A DNA stretch of 21,831 bases from positions 1 through 21,831 of the forward strand of contig DIEU01000005.1 in assembly GCA_002418775.1 (NCBI GenBank). Direction: 5' to 3'. Below the pieces are notes generated by a model. That model did not search any database. It was not told the DNA's origin and saw only the letters and a program-made list of their open reading frames with translations. This document shows positions 1 through 8,980 of the stretch, piece by piece (within the stretch, counting starts at the first letter, position 1; every line of letters starts with the position of its first letter). Source of the stretch: Firmicutes bacterium UBA5766 (GTDB lineage Bacteria; Bacillota; Desulfotomaculia; Desulfotomaculales; Nap2-2B). A program made the translations under genes and the position numbers.

Positions 1-2
1 GT

Positions 3-674
3 TCAATTATTGCTAGCCGCAACAGGATATTGTCCTTCAAAGAAATGCTGATACTTCTTCTGTGTCATGGTAGCTTTCATATCGCTGTTGCCGAAGACGC
101 GCTTGCCCTCTTTGTTGGTGTCTTCTGACATAAATACTATCTGCAGGGCAGTGCGATAGGCATTATTTGCGGGGTATCCAACACCATAACGCTCTCCTTC
201 AAGGGCATCCTCTCCATTGTACCAGCACAGCGCGATTGTCCCTTGAGCGGCTTGCGGTTCGTATATATTGCCGTAAGCAAAATCAGCTTGCCATTTGTCG
301 ACAGAAATGAGTGTCACTTCATCATTAACATTCATTCCGCCTACCAGATCACAAAGGTCTTTCAACGCGGCGCCTTTCACTGCTCCTTTATCTTTAAGGT
401 TTTTAACCTCCTCAGGATCCCATATGTCACCTTCAAATACAGGGCCTTGATGGTAATAATGGGTTTTCCCGTCTCCATATATTTTCAGGTTCCGTTCCAT
501 CCATTTGTAATCAACTGTTTTCTCAGCCAATACAGTTATACCATCAGTATCATATTTTACCAGATGCAAAGAAGTAGTGGCGCCTGCGGCAAATGCGAAA
601 GAAGATATATAGAACTGTGCAATTGCAATAATAACTGCTGCAATACCTAAAAACCGTAAACGGGCTTTTTCCAC
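3..674 (-). CDS. Small secreted protein with KDLCDLVGGM-type domain
   Basis: A 223-residue protein with a hydrophobic Sec-type signal at residues 7-29 and a single extracellular domain at about 34-215. The start is GTG at 674, preceded by AAGGAG nine bases upstream; the nearby ATG at 676 is out of frame. The domain has a W-rich start (VDYKWM), a GDGKTHYYHQGPVF segment, the core KDLCDLVGGM (Cys108) and a second Cys in ALCWYNG (Cys150). The same domain occurs at the N terminus of the 7018-8895 protein and inside the 2611-6873 protein, but here there is no SLH or PKD module. It is probably released or loosely held at the surface. It lies 25 bases after the phosphatase gene, so the two are probably co-transcribed. 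I know no function. The core resembles the G-x-PL-x-x-LL segment of molybdopterin-fold domains, but that link is inference. Confidence 0.8.
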   Translation of the reverse strand: MEKARLRFLGIAAVIIAIAQFYISSFAFAAGATTSLHLVKYDTDGITVLAEKTVDYKWMERNLKIYGDGKTHYYHQGPVFEGDIWDPEEVKNLKDKGAVKGAALKDLCDLVGGMNVNDEVTLISVDKWQADFAYGNIYEPQAAQGTIALCWYNGEDALEGERYGVGYPANNAYRTALQIVFMSEDTNKEGKRVFGNSDMKATMTQKKYQHFFEGQYPVAASNN

Positions 675-699
675 ATAATTGCACTCCTTATTATCCTTA

Positions 700-2439
700 T
701 TAATCCGAAATGATCTCGAATTTCTTCATGGTTTTGTATTTATTCATTGCTTTTGCTGTCGTGTATACAGCCTCAGCCCTGGTTGCGCTGACATGAGGCT
801 GGAATGTATTATCAGGGAAGCCCTGCATGAGATTGTTCTCAACCACAGCGAATACGGCTTCCTTAGCCCATTTTGAGATTTTGCTGTTGTCGGCAAATGC
901 CGTTTTTCCATTAATTTGGTCAAGTTTCAATGCCCTTGCAATCATAACAGCCATCTGTTCGCGGGTAATCAGGTCATCAGGACCAAAGCTATTGTTGCCG
1001 TACCCGTCTGCAATGCCCAGGGCTGCTGCCGCGGCGATAAAATCTTTAGACCAGTGGTTAACCGTATCAGCAAACATTTTGCCTGCTTGAGGGGGAAATT
1101 CAAATGCTTTCACCAGGATAGCAACAAACTCAGCCCTGGTAATTGTTTCATCCGGTTTAGAGGTATTGTCAGGATATGCTTGTACGGTCTTTAAATCTAC
1201 TTCAGGGGAAGACAGGATATATTCATCAATAACAGTTCCCTCGGGAGATATTGTTACATTTTTTCCATTCTTGGATATCTCCGCTACTTTAATGACCTTT
1301 ATAAATACCAATCCTGTGACAGGGTCTACAGTTGCTTTGGAATAGCCCAGGATTCGTTCAAAGCTTTTTTGACAACCAGCGTATTTGACCTTGTTTAGTG
1401 TAGTGTAAGGTCCGCCGCCGATCCCGGCAACTATATACTGGATGCCTTTTTCCAAATACCGCTCATATGCGTGAATATGACCGTTCCACACAGCGCTTAC
1501 TCCTCTGGAAATAAATGTTTCCTCCCACTCGTTCCTGAGGTTTTTCCAACCGCCGAAATGGTTGGACTCTGATGTGTAAAAAGGGTGGTGAAAAAAAACA
1601 AATTTCCATTTCATGTTGTTATCCAGGTCAGTATTCAGCCATTTAGCTTGTTCCGGGGTGCGATATACGGAATCAATTACTGTGAAATGGGAACCGGCGC
1701 AATCAAAAGAGTAATATGGTGAAACTCCGAATATATCGAAATAAAGAGAGTTTCCATCATGGTTTCCATGTACGGGATAAATCGTTGTCCCGGTTGCCAT
1801 TAAGCGTATAGCATCGAAAAATCTATCCCAATTATGGGTGTCATTACCGTCATTTACCAGGTCGCCCGTATTGATCACAAAAAGGATGTTCTCTTCCTGG
1901 GCTATCCGGTCTGCAACCAATTTATGTCTTTCTTTCTGACTAAAATTTGGCGGCTCATCCTGGGTATCTCCATAGACGGCGAAACTAAAAGGACCCGATT
2001 TTGGAAGTGTAGAGAATCGCAGGTCCCCGGTTTGTTTTCTTTCATAACATACCTGGTAATGGTATGTAGTTCCTGCCACAAGTCCGGAAAGAGCAATGTG
2101 ATGCATTGAGCCGTAAACATTGTCAGAGGCGCTACTATTATAGGAGGCGCCGGCGTTGTAATATGCCTCATCGCAGTAATAGACGGTTGCTTTTGACGCG
2201 ATGCTGGTCTTTATATTTACTATAGCGCTGTTTTCACTAGTCCCTGTGATATATGGACCCCAAAGCAATATGGGCGGCTTTTCAGGAGGCTTGTTATAAC
2301 CGGCGCTTCTATCTGTATAATCTCTGCAGTTAACTGATTGCGGTGAAATAAGTACAAGGGACAGCGAAAACAGTATTGTGATTGCCTGCAGAACTAGCAG
2401 TTGCACCCATCTGCTTTTGTACTTAGCCGCTGCGCTCAC
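700..2439 (-). CDS. SLH-anchored purple-acid-phosphatase-like metallophosphoesterase
   Basis: A 579-residue exported enzyme. Residues 11-32 are a signal or anchor helix. About 55-145 form a fibronectin-like N domain of the purple acid phosphatase type (HHIALSGLVAGTTYHYQV). About 150-345 form a calcineurin-like phosphoesterase domain with all metal-binding blocks visible: GDTQD (Asp158), GDLVNDG (Asp193), GNHD (Asn226, His227), HHPF (His284/285) and GHIH (His321, His323). Residues about 420-565 carry SLH repeats with ITRAE and ATRAE motifs; the first repeat is short and lacks its usual opening. The family hydrolyses phosphomonoesters or related substrates; here it would sit on the S-layer or cell wall. 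The start is GTG at 2439 with only a weak Shine-Dalgarno sequence, so the start is less certain than the rest. The substrate cannot be told from sequence. Confidence 0.88.
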   Translation of the reverse strand: MSAAAKYKSRWVQLLVLQAITILFSLSLVLISPQSVNCRDYTDRSAGYNKPPEKPPILLWGPYITGTSENSAIVNIKTSIASKATVYYCDEAYYNAGASYNSSASDNVYGSMHHIALSGLVAGTTYHYQVCYERKQTGDLRFSTLPKSGPFSFAVYGDTQDEPPNFSQKERHKLVADRIAQEENILFVINTGDLVNDGNDTHNWDRFFDAIRLMATGTTIYPVHGNHDGNSLYFDIFGVSPYYSFDCAGSHFTVIDSVYRTPEQAKWLNTDLDNNMKWKFVFFHHPFYTSESNHFGGWKNLRNEWEETFISRGVSAVWNGHIHAYERYLEKGIQYIVAGIGGGPYTTLNKVKYAGCQKSFERILGYSKATVDPVTGLVFIKVIKVAEISKNGKNVTISPEGTVIDEYILSSPEVDLKTVQAYPDNTSKPDETITRAEFVAILVKAFEFPPQAGKMFADTVNHWSKDFIAAAAALGIADGYGNNSFGPDDLITREQMAVMIARALKLDQINGKTAFADNSKISKWAKEAVFAVVENNLMQGFPDNTFQPHVSATRAEAVYTTAKAMNKYKTMKKFEIISD

Positions 2440-2505
2440 CCCATTTACTTTTTGGCAGACATGTTATATCTATCCATTGTAGTAATAATTTTCTTGAGAA
2501 GTATG

Positions 2506-2537
2506 ATAATTAGGGCGGCATTAACCGCCCTAATTAT
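2506..2537. terminator. 13-bp perfect inverted repeat between surface-protein genes
   Basis: ATAATTAGGGCGG at 2506-2518 is exactly complementary to 2525-2537, with a 6-base loop. It lies in the 171-base gap after the stop of the giant SLH gene (read leftward) and before the phosphatase gene. The stem is GC-rich in its upper half, but neither side has a clean T-run, so it may be a weak bidirectional terminator or an mRNA-stabilising hairpin. Confidence 0.55.
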
Positions 2538-2610
2538 ATTCACAAATTTTACCTTATCTGAGAACCGGATTATACAGCCAAGCGATAAAAATTATCTAAA
2601 GAACTAACAA

Positions 2611-5600
2611 TTATTTATTCAGCAAACCCAGAGCATTAACTATGGCGGTCACAGCCTCTGCCCTGGTTGCGTTGCCCTGAGGCCGGAATGTGTTGTCGGG
2701 ATAGCCCTTCATAATCCCGTTCTTAACTGCTGCAAATACGGCTTCCTTAGCCCATTTTGAGATTTTGCTGTTGTCGGCAAATGCCGTCTTCCCATCAATC
2801 AGGTCAAGTTTCAATGCCCTTGCAATTATAACAGCCATCTGTTCGCGGGCAATCAGGTCATCAGGACCAAACAAACCGTTCTCAAAGCCGTTGACTATAT
2901 CCATACTTTTTGCAGTTGCAATATTGTCTTTAGCCCAATGTGAGGCAGTGTCACTAAAGATCCGGCCTTCCTTGTTCTCAAATTTGAATGCTTTTACCAG
3001 GATAGTGACAAACTCTGCCCTGGTGATGATGGCGTCCGGCTTGAAACTTCCGTCCGGGTAACCGCTAATGGCGCCAAGGCCCATTAGTTTTGCGATATTA
3101 GCTTCCGCCCAGTGACCGGTAATATCGTTTAAGGTTCCTGTCTTTTTCACGGCAAACACGGCATACTTGGTAAAGTGATTAACCTGCACTGTAATAGTCG
3201 AGCCGGTTACTGCCCCACCGAGGTTGATCCATTGGCTGTGAGCTTCGTCATAGAAGAACACGGCCGCTGTTTCACCTTCACCGATGGCGGAAGTGTTAAA
3301 GCTAAGGGTAATGCTGACACTGGCGCCAAAGTTATAAGCGGCATTGTTTCCTACTGTAAACTCGTACACTTCACTGGCCAGTCTGGCGCCCGCTGGAGTC
3401 GCTGGGAACGAGTTCAACTGCTGCACTGTAACCGTAACAGGAGCTGTGCCATTCAGTGCGTTGGCTGGTATCGTTACCGTGGCGCTGCTGCCCAGGCCAA
3501 TAGTCCCGCCCGCGCTGGGAGTAACTGTGGCGGACCCGGTGGCGGAATTAACTGGATTTGGTGTTGTTGCTCCGCCGCTACCACTACCGCCGCCATGAGA
3601 ATTATCAGAAATTTTGACCAGCTTAATGCTTTTAATCTGAGAAATTGATATTGAATCGCTGACAGACGGGCCGACTAACTTAAGCGGCCAGTCGCTATCA
3701 GTTTCAGGTATTGTTATTCCGTTCAGCGTATTGGCGACAATATAGTTGTTGTTCCTGATGATACTCTTGCTGGAGATAGTTGCCGAATGGCCGTCGGCTG
3801 CTGTAATCACTACGTTATAGCCCTTGGCTGCCAATTCATCATTAAAGGAGTTGTCGGAATGCTGGTCGGCGTCATCAACAAACCCGGCCAAAAACCAGAG
3901 AGGCATGCCTTCCCAAACCCGGTTTTCAGAATCTGTGTAGGATACCTTATGGTCAGATCCAAATTGACAGGCCAGGGCTTGCTCGAAATAGGTTTTGCTT
4001 ACATCATAATAGGTACCGCCTATATCCCTGCTATCAAGCTGCAATGTCCAGTCGCCGGCAGGAACGGAATATATCTTTATGCTGGTAATCCATTTTGAAG
4101 ACAAACCGGCGCACGAAGGATACTGAACGCCATCACTGTAGTAATAGTGCCAGTAATTTGGAGTAAGCGTCTCGTGCATATCCCATTGTCCATAGACATG
4201 GTCACCGTCCGGGGCAAAGAACAACCGCATACCGTCTGCATAATAGGGCACGTAGTTTCCATCGCTCCACCAGGCCAGTATTGCATCGCCCTGGCGTTCC
4301 TGCACTGCAGGATTGGTATAGATAGATGAGTATGGGAGCGTAGTCTCATATCCGTCTTTGGCAGTAAATATTATCTCAGTGCCTGCGCCCATACCTCCGA
4401 CAAGATCGCAAAGATCTTTTATACGGGTACCTTTCAAGGCATTCTCTATCTTATAACCTCCGGGATAAGTTTCTGCAGCGTCCCAGACATCTTCCGGGTT
4501 GTTCGTGATAGCTTCATAGCGGTATATTGTATTTCCGTCACCAATCACGTCAAGGTTATCCTGCATCCATAAGTAATTAACGGTCGTCTCGCTGATTATA
4601 GTGGTTCGATCTTCGGCATACTTGACGATATGAACCTCGGGTATGGGCAGGGCAGTCTGAAAATTAGTCAGTTCTATCTCTGCGATATTCCCGACGCTGT
4701 ATCCGCTTAAGGTTCCATCTTCCTTGGTTAGACCGGCGCCCACAAGACGCAGCGGCCATTTTTCGGTAAGCGGTTCACCATTGCATTTATTGGCGATGAT
4801 ATAATCGTTGCTCCAGGCGATATCCGCGCTGTCAAACTCCTTGTTGTAGCCGTCTTCAGCTTTAACTATAACTGTGTAACCGGCGCTTGCCTGATTTGCA
4901 TTGTAGCCATGCGGCAGCCTGTCATCCACCCAACCTGTCAGAAGCCAAAGGGGCATACCTGACCAGACATTGCCGTCAATATCTGTCCATTCCGCCAGGT
5001 GCCCGGAACCAGGGCAGGCCAAGCCGGCCTCGAACTCAGCCTGTGAGATAACATCGCTGATCTTTCCGTTTAACGCAAGGTTCCAACTCCCGGGATCCGC
5101 CGGCGGTGTCTGCAGTTCTAGTATTTCTATCTTTACGATATTCCCAATGCTCTTGCCGCCAAGTGATCCATCAGCTTTTGTAACACCGGCGCCTACAAGC
5201 CGCAACGGCCATGAATCAGTAAGAAAAGCGCCGTTTTTCTTGTCAGCAACAATAAAGTCGTCACTTCTGGCTATATCCGCGCTGCTAAAAGTCTTTGTAA
5301 GATTATCGCCTGCAATCACATTCACAGAATAGCCATTCGCGGCAACTGTATCATTGAATGTCCAGTGGTCACCTGTCTCAAGATCATCCACCACACCTAA
5401 CAGAACCCATAGCGGAACGCCTGACCAGACGTTGCCGTCGATATCAGTCCATTCCCTGTAGTGACCTGAACCCGCACATGCGAGGCCGGCTTCAAATTCC
5501 TCTTGAGTTATGGTATCACCTATATCTCCAACTAATTCCAAAGTCCATCCTTCAGATGGCTCGGGAAGACCTGTCAGTTCGATTCGAACAATATTGCCAA

Positions 5601-6873
5601 CCTGTTGTCCCCCAAAAACAGCAGAACCCTTCAGATAAAGCGGCCAGCACGGTTTTTCCGTTTCAGTCAAAGCCGGAAGCGGTTCCCCGTTAAGTGTATT
5701 AGCAACAATATATCCATTATTGCGGGCGATTGCTGAGCTTTCAAGGGTCGCCGACCAGCCGTCTCCGGCTATAACGTTAACTTCGTAATTTTGTGCTGCA
5801 AGGTCATCGTTAAAGTTAAAGTGGTTTGGACCCTCGTCGGGGTCGTCATCAACCATCCCAACCAGCAGCCAGAGCGGCACACCACCCCAGACATTATTAT
5901 CCTCATCGGTCCAGAATACCTGGTGTCCGGACGACGGGCATGCCAGACCGTCCTCAAAGAAAGCTTTGGTTACGGACATGTCCTTCGCCCCAGATAATTG
6001 AAGAGTCCAATCAGTAGGAATAACTTCTGTATTTACAATGATATAGCCAGTTTTGATTTCTTCATCACTGCCGCCGGCATCGGTCACCGTCAGCTTGACT
6101 GTATATGTACCGGCAGTTTCATAAATGTTAGTCGGGTTCTGTTCTGTTGAGTCAACCGTGCCGTCATTGTTAAAATCCCACGCATAAGTCAGCGGCGGTG
6201 TGCCTGTGGATTCATCGGTAAAGTTGACTGTCAGCGGAGCTTCTCCACTTGTCGGGGCTGCTGAGAACGCAGCCACCGGAGCTCCCTGGGGAAGACCAGT
6301 CAGCCTGATTTTGTACAATCCGCCAACACGGTTTCCTAATCCGGTTATTAAACTGCCGCTAACTATACCGGGTCTCCAGTTCTTTGCCGCATTGTTTACA
6401 CTAAATTCTGGTAAATCGACGAAATCACCCGCTCCGCCTATCTTTACCTTGGTCGCGATAAACACATCATCGGTGTCTATACTTCCACCTGTAAAATAAG
6501 ACGACCAGCTTCCTGCTGCAGCAGTCTTTACATAGTCAGTCCCATCCTGGTTTAATCCGGTAAATTCAATATTGTAAGTCCCCAGAAGTGAATTATTCAG
6601 CGTGTCAGGATCGTTGTCATCAACTTTGGCAATCAGCTGCCGCAGTGGTACGCCTTCAAAAATATTCCCATTATTATCAGTAAAGGTATTGGCTGTGTTT
6701 AGTAAGGCCTCCATATCGGCTTTACTCATGTCAATGGTTGACGTGCCGGTTAGTTGAATTGGAAAGTCTGCGTAAACGTTTTCTGCGCTTGCTTTTGCTG
6801 GTGAAAATGTCAAGGGAAGCAATAAAAACAATGCTAACAAGATACTCCCCAAAACTTTTTTTAGTCTGCTCAT
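2611..6873 (-). CDS. Giant SLH surface protein with repeated molybdopterin-fold-like domains
   Basis: A 1420-residue secreted protein. Residues 1-30 are a Sec signal with no twin-arginine motif. Domain order: a divergent copy of the repeat domain (about 34-195), a PKD domain (198-281, with YAWDFNNDGTVDS), three repeats (288-437, 442-588, 596-738), a KDLCDLVGGM domain (746-936), a fourth repeat (940-1088), a Gly/Ser linker, a beta-sandwich-like region (about 1108-1243) and three SLH repeats (about 1248-1415). Each full repeat has a Cys (312, 466, 620, 969) 17-18 residues before W-x-G-x-PLW, then an aspartate-rich loop, a DG-x-x-x-x-F/L segment, an NGE/NGI turn and WPL-x-L-V-G. That pattern resembles sulfite-oxidase/YedY-family domains; this assignment is from motif memory. 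The start is ATG 6873 after GGAGGG. The role is unknown: a surface binding or redox scaffold is possible. Confidence 0.85.
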   Translation of the reverse strand: MSRLKKVLGSILLALFLLLPLTFSPAKASAENVYADFPIQLTGTSTIDMSKADMEALLNTANTFTDNNGNIFEGVPLRQLIAKVDDNDPDTLNNSLLGTYNIEFTGLNQDGTDYVKTAAAGSWSSYFTGGSIDTDDVFIATKVKIGGAGDFVDLPEFSVNNAAKNWRPGIVSGSLITGLGNRVGGLYKIRLTGLPQGAPVAAFSAAPTSGEAPLTVNFTDESTGTPPLTYAWDFNNDGTVDSTEQNPTNIYETAGTYTVKLTVTDAGGSDEEIKTGYIIVNTEVIPTDWTLQLSGAKDMSVTKAFFEDGLACPSSGHQVFWTDEDNNVWGGVPLWLLVGMVDDDPDEGPNHFNFNDDLAAQNYEVNVIAGDGWSATLESSAIARNNGYIVANTLNGEPLPALTETEKPCWPLYLKGSAVFGGQQVGNIVRIELTGLPEPSEGWTLELVGDIGDTITQEEFEAGLACAGSGHYREWTDIDGNVWSGVPLWVLLGVVDDLETGDHWTFNDTVAANGYSVNVIAGDNLTKTFSSADIARSDDFIVADKKNGAFLTDSWPLRLVGAGVTKADGSLGGKSIGNIVKIEILELQTPPADPGSWNLALNGKISDVISQAEFEAGLACPGSGHLAEWTDIDGNVWSGMPLWLLTGWVDDRLPHGYNANQASAGYTVIVKAEDGYNKEFDSADIAWSNDYIIANKCNGEPLTEKWPLRLVGAGLTKEDGTLSGYSVGNIAEIELTNFQTALPIPEVHIVKYAEDRTTIISETTVNYLWMQDNLDVIGDGNTIYRYEAITNNPEDVWDAAETYPGGYKIENALKGTRIKDLCDLVGGMGAGTEIIFTAKDGYETTLPYSSIYTNPAVQERQGDAILAWWSDGNYVPYYADGMRLFFAPDGDHVYGQWDMHETLTPNYWHYYYSDGVQYPSCAGLSSKWITSIKIYSVPAGDWTLQLDSRDIGGTYYDVSKTYFEQALACQFGSDHKVSYTDSENRVWEGMPLWFLAGFVDDADQHSDNSFNDELAAKGYNVVITAADGHSATISSKSIIRNNNYIVANTLNGITIPETDSDWPLKLVGPSVSDSISISQIKSIKLVKISDNSHGGGSGSGGATTPNPVNSATGSATVTPSAGGTIGLGSSATVTIPANALNGTAPVTVTVQQLNSFPATPAGARLASEVYEFTVGNNAAYNFGASVSITLSFNTSAIGEGETAAVFFYDEAHSQWINLGGAVTGSTITVQVNHFTKYAVFAVKKTGTLNDITGHWAEANIAKLMGLGAISGYPDGSFKPDAIITRAEFVTILVKAFKFENKEGRIFSDTASHWAKDNIATAKSMDIVNGFENGLFGPDDLIAREQMAVIIARALKLDLIDGKTAFADNSKISKWAKEAVFAAVKNGIMKGYPDNTFRPQGNATRAEAVTAIVNALGLLNK
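3610..6012 (-). repeat. Four ~145-residue Cys/W-x-G-x-PLW repeats interrupted by one related domain
   Basis: Within the giant SLH gene the repeats map to about 5563-6012, 5110-5550, 4660-5088 and 3610-4056; the KDLCDLVGGM domain occupies about 4066-4638. Repeats 2 and 3 are the closest pair (both contain EFEAGLAC and WTDIDGNVWSG). Repeat 4 is the most diverged (ACQFGSDH) and has one extra residue between the Cys and the Trp. Confidence 0.85.
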
Positions 6874-7017
6874 TCATTTTCCCTCCTCTTTCTTTGTATT
6901 TCTTTGAACTTTTTTGCTTTTTTATTTATAAGTTCGACTAACTTCACTCCCCCTTTCGTTTTTTACAAAGTTTCCTTGTTTTACGGTCATGAAAAACTAT
7001 TTATCAATAACCTTTGT

Positions 7018-8895
7018 TTATTTAGACTTTACTATGGCGGTTACAGCCTCGGCCCTTGTTGCGCTGCCCTGAGGCCGGAATGTATTATCCGGATAACCCT
7101 GCATGACATTGTTCTTAACTACTGAAAATACGGCTTTCTTAGCCCATTCGGAGATTTTACTATTATCGGCGAATACCGTTTCTCCGTTAATTAGATCAAA
7201 TTTTTTTGCCTTTGCAATCATAACAGCCATCTGTTCGCGGGTAATCAGGTCATCCGGACCAAAGTTGCTATCGCCGTACCCATCTGCAATACCTAGGGCA
7301 GCTGCTGCAGCAATAGAGTCTTTAGCCCAGTGATTGGCTGTATCAGTATAGATTTTTCCAGCTTGAGGTGTAAATTTAAAAGCTTTCACCAGGACAGCAA
7401 CAAACTCAGCCCTTGTAATTGTTGCGTCCGGTCTAAAAGTGTTGTCAGGGTAGCCGCTTACAGCTCCTATTGCCGCCAATTGTTCTATGCTGCCTTTAGC
7501 CCAGTGGCCTGAAATATCGTTTAAAACCTGTTTAGGTTCTGCAGATTCTGTTTTCTCTTTAGGTTCTGCAGATTCTGTTTTCTCTTTAGGTTCTACTGCA
7601 ATTAAGTCTGCTTTGACCTCCTCGTCACTTCCGGCGTCATTTTTTACAGTGAGCTTGACTGTGTATGTGCCGGCAGTTTCATAAGTATATGCCGGGTTCT
7701 GATCTATTGAGTCTACCGTTCCGTCATTGTTGAAATCCCACGCATAGGTCAGCGGCGCCGTGCCTGTGGATGTATCGGTAAAATTGACTGTCAGCGGCGC
7801 TTTACCGCTTGCCGGAGCCGCTACGAACGCTGCTGCCGGCGCAATTCTGCTGCTGATAGCGCCTCCTCCGCCGCCACCGCCACCGCCACCGCCTCCACTC
7901 GGGGGTTTTGCGGTAACTGTAATGTAGTCAGCTTTGATCTCCTGATCGCTGCCGGCGCTATTTGCCGCAGTGAGCGTGACAGTATATAGTCCCGCTTCAC
8001 TGTACTCAAAGGACGGATTTTGCTCTGTAGAATCAATCGATCCATTGCCGTCTAAATCCCATGCGTATGATGCTGGTGAATTTGTGGACTGATCAGTAAA
8101 TTGAACTGTAAGCGGCGCCTGACCGGAGGTTTTATCAGCTGTAAAAGCTGCTTCGGGCGCCAATGGGGTATTTTCGCTGCTGTAAATGATTAAGTCAGAA
8201 ACCTCCTGCACAGAGAGTCCAGTGGTTGTCGGATAACTCTCATTGCCGCTCATGAAATAATACCAGTATTCTGAATCAGCGGCCTCATGCCAGTCCCAGT
8301 TGCCAAAAGCATTAATGCCCCATGGGTTGGTTGAATTATCGGCAAACCAAACCAGGCGCATACCTTCCGTGTACCCGGTGTCAGGATATAAGCCGTCCTT
8401 GTACCAGCAAACAACCATGGGTCCTTCACGGTTTGAGTATTCGTATACGTTTTTATAGGCAAATGTTTTAGTAAAACCATCGGTTGCCTTTATTTTTATA
8501 GTATCACCAGGCGCCATGCCCCCGACAAGATCACACAGGTCTTTTAAGTTGGTACCCATAAGGGCGCCCATATCCTTTTCCTGGACGTTTGTATCTTCCT
8601 CCTGGTTCCAGCGAAGCGCCTGCTCTGTTTCTTCAGAAGGGTCGTCAATAAATACCGGACCCTGGTGATAATAATGTGTTGTTCCGTCGCCCATCACGGG
8701 TATATTGTTGGGGTCCGTCAGCCACTGATAATTAAGCGTTTTCTCGGAAATAATGGTTGTACCGTCTGAAGCAAGCTTTTTAATTGTTAGACTGGTTGAT
8801 GACGCGCTAACGTTAGTGGCAAAAAACACTGTCAACATTAATAAAAACATAACCAGCAGAAAAACCCGTGTTCCTTTCCACTTAGCAATAGACAT
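7018..8895 (-). CDS. SLH surface protein: KDLCDLVGGM domain, two PKD domains, three SLH repeats
   Basis: A 625-residue exported protein and first gene of the leftward group. I chose ATG 8895 because GGAGG lies just upstream; an in-frame ATG at 8907 has that ribosome binding site inside its own first codons. Residues 8-31 are the signal peptide. About 34-240 form the same domain as in the 3-674 protein, including the HYYHQGPVF segment, KDLCDLVGGM (Cys121) and VVCWY (Cys163). PKD domains lie at about 246-328 and 352-435, separated by a 12-glycine linker. A tandem KEKTESAEP linker (437-454) leads into three SLH repeats (458-625) that hold the protein to the secondary cell wall polymer. The leader carries a riboswitch-like element and two terminators, so expression is probably set by attenuation. 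The domain's ligand is unknown. Confidence 0.87.
   Translation of the reverse strand: MSIAKWKGTRVFLLVMFLLMLTVFFATNVSASSTSLTIKKLASDGTTIISEKTLNYQWLTDPNNIPVMGDGTTHYYHQGPVFIDDPSEETEQALRWNQEEDTNVQEKDMGALMGTNLKDLCDLVGGMAPGDTIKIKATDGFTKTFAYKNVYEYSNREGPMVVCWYKDGLYPDTGYTEGMRLVWFADNSTNPWGINAFGNWDWHEAADSEYWYYFMSGNESYPTTTGLSVQEVSDLIIYSSENTPLAPEAAFTADKTSGQAPLTVQFTDQSTNSPASYAWDLDGNGSIDSTEQNPSFEYSEAGLYTVTLTAANSAGSDQEIKADYITVTAKPPSGGGGGGGGGGGGAISSRIAPAAAFVAAPASGKAPLTVNFTDTSTGTAPLTYAWDFNNDGTVDSIDQNPAYTYETAGTYTVKLTVKNDAGSDEEVKADLIAVEPKEKTESAEPKEKTESAEPKQVLNDISGHWAKGSIEQLAAIGAVSGYPDNTFRPDATITRAEFVAVLVKAFKFTPQAGKIYTDTANHWAKDSIAAAAALGIADGYGDSNFGPDDLITREQMAVMIAKAKKFDLINGETVFADNSKISEWAKKAVFSVVKNNVMQGYPDNTFRPQGSATRAEAVTAIVKSK
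7535..7588 (-). repeat. 27-bp direct tandem repeat, two copies
   Basis: 7535-7561 and 7562-7588 are identical 27-mers in frame, coding for two copies of KEKTESAEP in the charged linker before the SLH repeats. This is a typical slippage-prone spacer between wall anchor and extracellular domains. Confidence 0.9.
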
Positions 8896-8936
8896 TTTTC
8901 CTCCCATCCCTTCATTTATTAAAATGGTTCATAAAT

Positions 8937-8968
8937 AAAAAATGTCAACCGCCGAAAGGCAACTGACA
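8937..8968 (-). terminator. Second (promoter-distal) intrinsic terminator in the SLH-gene leader
   Basis: On the minus strand an 11-bp stem (8958-8968 with 8943-8953) closes on a TTTC loop and is followed by six T (8942-8937). Three of the pairs are G-U in the minus-strand RNA and would be A-C mismatches in the plus-strand RNA, so the structure belongs to leftward transcription. It lies 42 bases before the chosen start codon. Confidence 0.7.
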
Positions 8969-8980
8969 GTTAGAGTGTAA

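Noticed and set aside
3175..3648. Plus-strand reading frame of 157 codons opposite the giant SLH gene
   Set aside because: It lies antisense to a well-supported gene with clear repeats and SLH motifs; composition reflects Gly/Ser/Thr codons of the real frame, and there is no domain or ribosome binding site.
7860..7905. GC-rich simple repeat resembling a microsatellite
   Set aside because: It is the codons of a 12-glycine linker between two PKD domains, not a separate element.
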